Source: HGM04593 sp045661225
GTDB taxonomy: Bacteria; Bacteroidota; Bacteroidia; Bacteroidales; Bacteroidaceae
Direction: 5' to 3'
Assembly (NCBI GenBank): GCA_045661225.1
Contig: JAZRFF010000025.1
Coordinates: 1 to 17,730 of the forward strand
DNA length: 17,730 nucleotides
Part shown: positions 15,052 to 17,730 of the stretch, in pieces
Layout of the letters: the number at the start of each line of letters is the position of its first letter
Numbering within the stretch: the first letter of the stretch is position 1
Program-made: the position numbers and the translations under genes
Notes under the pieces: model-generated
The model's database searches: none
The model's input: the letters and a program-made list of their open reading frames with translations, nothing else
What the model was told of the DNA's origin: nothing

Positions 15052-15234
15052 ATGGCAAAAGATAAGAAGTCTTTTGTGCTGAGAATTAACGGCGAAACAA
15101 TGTCGGCGCTCGAAAAATGGGCAGCCGACGAGTTTCGCAGTGTGAATGGTCAGTTGGAGTATATTATTACCGATGCCTTGCGCAAGTCCGGCAGGCTGCC
15201 GAAAAAGGACGAAGGCGTTTCGGATAAAGAGTAA
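15052..15234 (+). CDS. Arc-like ribbon-helix-helix protein (60 aa)
   Basis: A short basic protein with the Arc/MetJ fold pattern: a beta strand (KSFVLRIN, residues 6-13), helix A (ETMSALEKWAADEFRS, 15-30) and helix B (NGQLEYIITDALRKSG, 32-47), then a charged tail. Such proteins dimerise so that the paired strands read the DNA major groove, and they often repress their own operon. Here it lies between the SPFH gene (10-bp gap) and the DUF3784 gene (11-bp gap). No toxin partner of recognisable type is adjacent. An operon-specific regulator is a natural guess, but a non-DNA role with the SPFH protein is also possible. Confidence 0.85.
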   Translation: MAKDKKSFVLRINGETMSALEKWAADEFRSVNGQLEYIITDALRKSGRLPKKDEGVSDKE

Positions 15235-15245
15235 CGGTCTGTTGT

Positions 15246-15554
15246 ATGGAAACTTCTGTTGTTGAATATATTATAGCGGCGATGATGCTGGTTCTTGGTG
15301 TCATAATAGCGTTGGGAAAGGGCGATTTTTTAATCTCGGGTTACAATACCGCTTCCAAGGAGGAAAAGGCAAAGTATAATATCAAGCGTCTGCGCCTTTT
15401 GGTGGTTGTGATGTTGGTTATTGTCTCGGCAGGCTTGCTGACAGGAACCTTGCTTGAGTGGAACGATGCCGAGCAAGGCTATTTTGCTGTGGCGATATTG
15501 TTGCTTGCGGTTGTAGAATGTATCCTTTCTTACACCTGGGCCCGTAAAATATAA
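15246..15554 (+). CDS. DUF3784 family membrane protein (102 aa)
   Basis: Three predicted transmembrane helices at about residues 7-27, 49-70 and 78-97. The loop after helix 1 holds the family's recognisable GKGDFLISGYNTASKEEKAK (24-43). DUF3784 proteins are small inner-membrane proteins of unknown function found in Firmicutes and Bacteroidetes. The gene starts 11 bp after the Arc-like gene and ends 12 bp before the PAP2 gene, so it is co-transcribed with both. No catalytic residues can be named. Confidence 0.85.
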   Translation: METSVVEYIIAAMMLVLGVIIALGKGDFLISGYNTASKEEKAKYNIKRLRLLVVVMLVIVSAGLLTGTLLEWNDAEQGYFAVAILLLAVVECILSYTWARKI

Positions 15555-15566
15555 GTAAATTGTGCT

Positions 15567-16112
15567 ATGAAGCGTTTAATTCTGTTTTTTATGTTCTTTA
15601 CCCTTGTGCTTCCACGCTGCGAGGCTCAGGGGCGTAGCGAGGTGGGAACCTCAACCGATATTGCAATGTTCGCACCCGCAGCAGCCGGCGCGTGTGCTGC
15701 GCTCGTGAAGGGCGATTATAAAGGCTTGCTTCAGTTGGGCGAGAGCCTTGCGTTGTCGGTGGCTGTGAGCTACGCGCTTAAATATACGGTAAAGAAAGAG
15801 CGCCCCGACGGCAGCGACACACACTCTTTTCCGTCGAACCATTCGGGATTCTCGTTTGCCGGAGCTACATTCTTGATGAAACGCTACGGTTGGGAGTGGG
15901 GCGTTCCGGCCTACCTTGTGAGTAGTTATGTTGCCTGGGGACGTGTTTATGCGCGCCGTCACGACGTGTGGGACGTGCTTGCGGGTGCTGCCATAGGCGT
16001 GGGCAGCGGCTTCCTGTTCACCACGCGGTTTGCAAAGAAACACGACCTTGTGCTTGCACCCACTCTGAACAGCGAAGGACGTTGCGGAGTCTATTTCTCT
16101 ATGCGTTTCTAA
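15567..16112 (+). CDS. PAP2 family phosphatase, exported (181 aa)
   Basis: An N-terminal signal peptide (MKRLILFFMFFTLVLPRCEA, cleavage likely near residue 20-22) is followed by the three PAP2 phosphatase motifs. These are K72-x6-R79-P80 (KYTVKKERP), P89-S-N-H92-S-G94 (PSNHSG, where most members have PSGH) and R126-x5-H132-x3-D136 (GRVYARRHDVWD). H92 and H132 are the expected nucleophile-side and catalytic histidines. PAP2 enzymes remove phosphates from lipid phosphates such as undecaprenyl diphosphate, phosphatidate or lipid A; which one applies here is not evident. The compact length suggests a periplasmic or outer-membrane-associated form. It is the last gene of the SPFH operon. A GTTATAA-AAGG-TTATAAC hairpin follows its stop at once. 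Confidence 0.92.
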   Translation: MKRLILFFMFFTLVLPRCEAQGRSEVGTSTDIAMFAPAAAGACAALVKGDYKGLLQLGESLALSVAVSYALKYTVKKERPDGSDTHSFPSNHSGFSFAGATFLMKRYGWEWGVPAYLVSSYVAWGRVYARRHDVWDVLAGAAIGVGSGFLFTTRFAKKHDLVLAPTLNSEGRCGVYFSMRF

Positions 16113-16143
16113 TGTTATAAAAGGTTATAACCGTTGCTTGGGC

Positions 16144-16173
16144 TTTGTTTGAATGTTTTTTTTATTACCTTTG
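16144..16173 (+). promoter_or_regulatory. Promoter of nadA
   Basis: TTTG at 16144-16147, an 18-bp spacer, then TACCTTTG at 16166-16173, a full match to the Bacteroidetes -7 box. Transcription would begin near 16180, which excludes the upstream in-frame ATG at 16134 and supports the start at 16215. Confidence 0.75.
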
Positions 16174-16214
16174 CTCTCAGCAACAAAATAGGTAAGCTTA
16201 TTAAGTTTGAATAT

Positions 16215-17195
16215 ATGATAAAGCAGGAATGGATAGAGAAGGGGTACATCGATGAGGCTGCACCCCGGGGTGTTGACCTTGCGGCAGAGATACGTCGCTT
16301 GTGCGAACAGAAGAATGCAGTGGTGCTTGCGCACTATTATACCGATGGCGCCATACAAGATGTTGCCGACTTTGTGGGTGACAGCCTTGCTCTTGCCCAG
16401 CTGGCCGAAAAGACCACGGCTGATATTATTGTAATGTGCGGCGTGCACTTTATGGCCGAGACAAACAAAATTCTCTCTCCCGACAAAAAAGTGCTTATCC
16501 CCGACCTTAATGCCGGCTGTTCGCTTGCCGAGAGTTGTCCGACCGAGGAGCTTGCGCGTTTCAAAGCCGAGCACCCGGGGTACAAGGTTGTTGCCTATGT
16601 GAATACCTCGGCTGCGGTGAAGGCTCTTACAGACATTGTAGTAACATCGACTAACGCGCGTGCTGTGGTCGAGAGCTTTCCAAAGGACGAGAAGATTATT
16701 TTTGCCCCCGACAAGAACCTTGGTGGCTACTTGAACGCTGTGACACATCGCAAGATGCTTTTGTGGAACGGTGGTTGTCACGTGCACGAGCAATTTTCCA
16801 TTGAGAAAATTGTTGAGCTGAAGGCTGCGTATCCCGATGCAAAAGTTCTTGCGCACCCTGAGTGCAAGAGTGGCGTGCTTGCGCTTGCCGACTTTATAGG
16901 CTCAACAGCCGCAATACTTTCGTTTGCCGAAAAAAGCGATGCCCGAGTGTTTATTGTGGCAACCGAGAGTGGTATTCTGCACGAGATGGAGAAGCGTTGT
17001 CCCGACAAGACATTTATTCCTGTGCCGCCATCGACAGGGGCTTGTGCCTGCAACGAGTGCGGCTATATGCGCCTGAATACTCTTGAGAAACTTTACAACA
17101 CTTTAAAGTATGAATGGCCTGCAGTTGAGCTTGATGAGGCTCTGCGGGAAGATGCAAAGAGGCCTATTGTGCGTATGCTTGAACTCTCTAAGTAA
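16215..17195 (+). CDS. nadA: Quinolinate synthase NadA (326 aa)
   Basis: It condenses iminoaspartate with dihydroxyacetone phosphate to quinolinate in de novo NAD synthesis, using a [4Fe-4S] cluster. By motif comparison with the E. coli enzyme the three cluster ligands are C102 (NAGCSLAESC), C188 (WNGGCHVHEQF) and C282 (CACNECGYM). Substrate-site signatures are LAHYYTDGAIQ (38-48), YVNTSAAVKA (128-137) and HPECKSGV (214-221). I chose the ATG at 16215, giving MIKQEWIEKG, because the promoter lies downstream of the longer frame's ATG and the extra 27 residues are not family-like. The gene stands alone, with its own promoter and terminator. nadB and nadC are not in the window. Confidence 0.96.
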   Translation: MIKQEWIEKGYIDEAAPRGVDLAAEIRRLCEQKNAVVLAHYYTDGAIQDVADFVGDSLALAQLAEKTTADIIVMCGVHFMAETNKILSPDKKVLIPDLNAGCSLAESCPTEELARFKAEHPGYKVVAYVNTSAAVKALTDIVVTSTNARAVVESFPKDEKIIFAPDKNLGGYLNAVTHRKMLLWNGGCHVHEQFSIEKIVELKAAYPDAKVLAHPECKSGVLALADFIGSTAAILSFAEKSDARVFIVATESGILHEMEKRCPDKTFIPVPPSTGACACNECGYMRLNTLEKLYNTLKYEWPAVELDEALREDAKRPIVRMLELSK

Positions 17196-17212
17196 CAAGT
17201 TATTTATATGTT

Positions 17213-17252
17213 GATTCCTCGAGTGCGGCAGCACTCGAGGAATCTTTTTTTT
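17213..17252 (+). terminator. Rho-independent terminator of nadA
   Basis: A perfect 14-bp stem (GATTCCTCGAGTGC / GCACTCGAGGAATC) with a GGCA loop, followed by eight T. It lies 18 bp past the nadA stop codon. Confidence 0.93.
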
Positions 17253-17300
17253 GTTTGACGAAAAGAGCGGAGCCGCCTGTGTGTGCTCTGTTGCCTCTTC

Positions 17301-17468
17301 TTATATCTCGTCCCAAATATTTCCCCAGTTGCGTGTAAACCCGCTATCGTCATCGGCGGTGTCTCTACTGTCGGCTACTGCGCTTGGGGCATCGGACGAT
17401 GTGCTTGCCATTACCGGCACGCTGAACTGCAACAAGATTGTTGTCGGTTTCTGATACTTCATCTTCAT
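17301..17468 (-). CDS. Third small peptide with WGNIW C-terminus (55 aa)
   Basis: A minus-strand gene reading MKMKYQKPTTILLQFSVPVM for the first 20 residues and ending RNWGNIWDEI. It shares the layout of the two 53-aa peptides: K-x-Y-x-x-P start, hydrophobic M-A-S-T-S segment (residues 20-24), a polar D/S/A-rich middle, and an arginine followed by W-G-N-(L/I)-W. Outside these anchors the sequence is unrelated, so it is a distant family member, not a recent copy. A second in-frame ATG (17460-17462) would give 53 aa. It lies between the nadA terminator (convergent) and an IS3-family element. An 8-bp inverted repeat ends just before the start codon. Function unknown. The overlapping plus-strand open frame (17251-17454) has no recognisable content and I do not call it. 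Confidence 0.75.
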   Translation of the reverse strand: MKMKYQKPTTILLQFSVPVMASTSSDAPSAVADSRDTADDDSGFTRNWGNIWDEI

Positions 17469-17470
17469 AG

Positions 17471-17534
17471 AATCAGGCTTTTACTGTTTATACTCTGTTT
17501 GAATAGATAATTAAACAGCTGCCGATGCCTGATT
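17471..17534 (-). promoter_or_regulatory. Inverted repeat in the leader of the third peptide gene
   Basis: AATCAGGC (17471-17478) and GCCTGATT (17527-17534) form an exact 8-bp inverted repeat with 48 bp between the arms. On the minus-strand RNA the 3' arm ends two bases before the first ATG, so pairing would cover the ribosome-binding region. It could be a translational switch, or chance. Confidence 0.35.
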
Positions 17535-17569
17535 GTTTGCAAAACTCCCTGCAAAGTGCGCTGAATATA

Positions 17570-17589
17570 AAAAAACAGGGCTGCCCCTG
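17570..17589 (-). terminator. Candidate terminator beside the IS end, minus strand
   Basis: A five-base-pair G/C-rich stem (CAGGG / CCCTG around CTGC) is followed on the minus strand by seven T. It lies just outside the IS3 element end and would stop transcription leaving the transposase gene before the small peptide gene. Confidence 0.5.
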
Positions 17590-17628
17590 AAATGATGTGA
17601 CCCCCAAAAGTTGGACGGTTTAACATTA

Positions 17629-17730
17629 TTAAGAGGCTCGCTTAGATTGGAATAAAGCTCGGTATTGCACCGGGCTTTTTCCATTTAGCCTCAGTTTGAT
17701 TCTATCATTATTGTAGTAGCGTATATACTT
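17629..17730 (-). CDS. IS3-family transposase OrfB, C-terminal fragment (33 aa, 5' end outside window)
   Basis: The visible 33 residues include YIRYYNNDRIKLRLNG followed by KSPVQYRALFQ, the characteristic C-terminal motif of the IS3/IS150 OrfB integrase-like (DDE) transposase. The DDE catalytic core would lie beyond the window. A plus-strand hairpin with a T-run (17655-17680) lies within this coding end. Confidence 0.88.
   Translation of the reverse strand, partial: KYIRYYNNDRIKLRLNGKSPVQYRALFQSKRAS
17655..17680 (+). terminator. Hairpin with T-run inside the transposase gene end
   Basis: AAGCTCGGT and ACCGGGCTT pair over nine positions with one T-G wobble, and a run of five T (17676-17680) ends the structure on the plus strand. 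It could block transcription entering the IS from the flank, a common protective feature of insertion sequences. Confidence 0.5.

Larger units (their letters stand above)
17596..17730 (-). mobile_element. IS3-family insertion sequence, one end, truncated by window edge
   Basis: The sequence TGTGACCCCCAAAAGTTGGA at 17596-17615 resembles the terminal repeats of IS3-family (IS150-like) elements. It is followed, facing the end, by the C-terminus of an IS3-type transposase. The other end lies outside the window, so target duplication and completeness cannot be judged. Confidence 0.8.

Noticed and set aside
15052..15234. Antitoxin of a toxin-antitoxin pair
   Set aside because: The Arc-like protein has no neighbouring RelE-, HicA- or PIN-type toxin; both adjacent genes are membrane proteins.
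16134..16214. Upstream 27-codon extension of nadA
   Set aside because: The nadA promoter box (16166-16173) lies inside it, and the hydrophobic extra residues do not belong to the NadA family.
17251..17454. Plus-strand 67-aa open frame after the nadA terminator
   Set aside because: It starts within and just after the terminator T-run, has no recognisable content, and overlaps the minus-strand WGNIW peptide, which matches a family.

Overview
The window looks like chromosomal DNA of a Bacteroidales bacterium, probably close to Prevotella or another gut or oral Bacteroidaceae/Prevotellaceae. Four things point there. Promoters fit the Bacteroidetes form TTTG-N18/19-TAnnTTTG (before the SPFH operon, nadA and the TSCPD gene). 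Large secreted proteins end in a FDLTGRR...GIYIVNGKKVLVK-type tail. Single-copy genes (TSCPD/TIGR03905, DUF3784, SPFH plus an Arc-like protein) are typical of the phylum. Short Bacteroidales-type peptides ending in WGN(L/I)W are also present.

Left half (1-9338): two paralogous minus-strand cassettes sit about 6 kb apart on either side of a plus-strand housekeeping block. Each cassette has a promoter with a 7- or 8-G tract in place of the -33 box, then a large secreted protein (533 or 745 aa), then a structured intercistronic hairpin, then a nearly identical 53-aa peptide gene ending in WGNLW, then an AT-rich palindrome and a family of intergenic repeats. The two secreted proteins are almost identical over the last ~53 residues and have unrelated-looking middles. 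The block between them (2363-5802, plus strand) encodes a TSCPD protein, a cytosolic FKBP prolyl isomerase, a MATE exporter, PrmA and a SemiSWEET-type transporter.

Middle (8771-13965): a repeat-filled intergenic region and a bidirectional terminator precede a minus-strand pair, a TRIC/UPF0126 membrane protein followed 42 bp later by a 1282-aa secreted GH20 beta-N-acetylhexosaminidase with a long beta-rich C-terminal extension. This fits foraging on host or dietary glycans.

Right part (14060-17730, plus strand): a tight four-gene operon (SPFH membrane protein, Arc-like ribbon-helix-helix protein, DUF3784 membrane protein, PAP2 phosphatase) is followed by nadA with its own promoter and terminator. 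Beyond nadA, on the minus strand, lies a third, divergent WGNIW peptide gene (55 aa), and the window ends inside an IS3-family insertion sequence.

The most unusual material is the set of three WGN(L/I)W peptide genes, the surface-protein/peptide cassettes with a covarying hairpin and homopolymeric G promoter tracts, and signs that short repeats have been inserted at the exact 3' ends of these genes.
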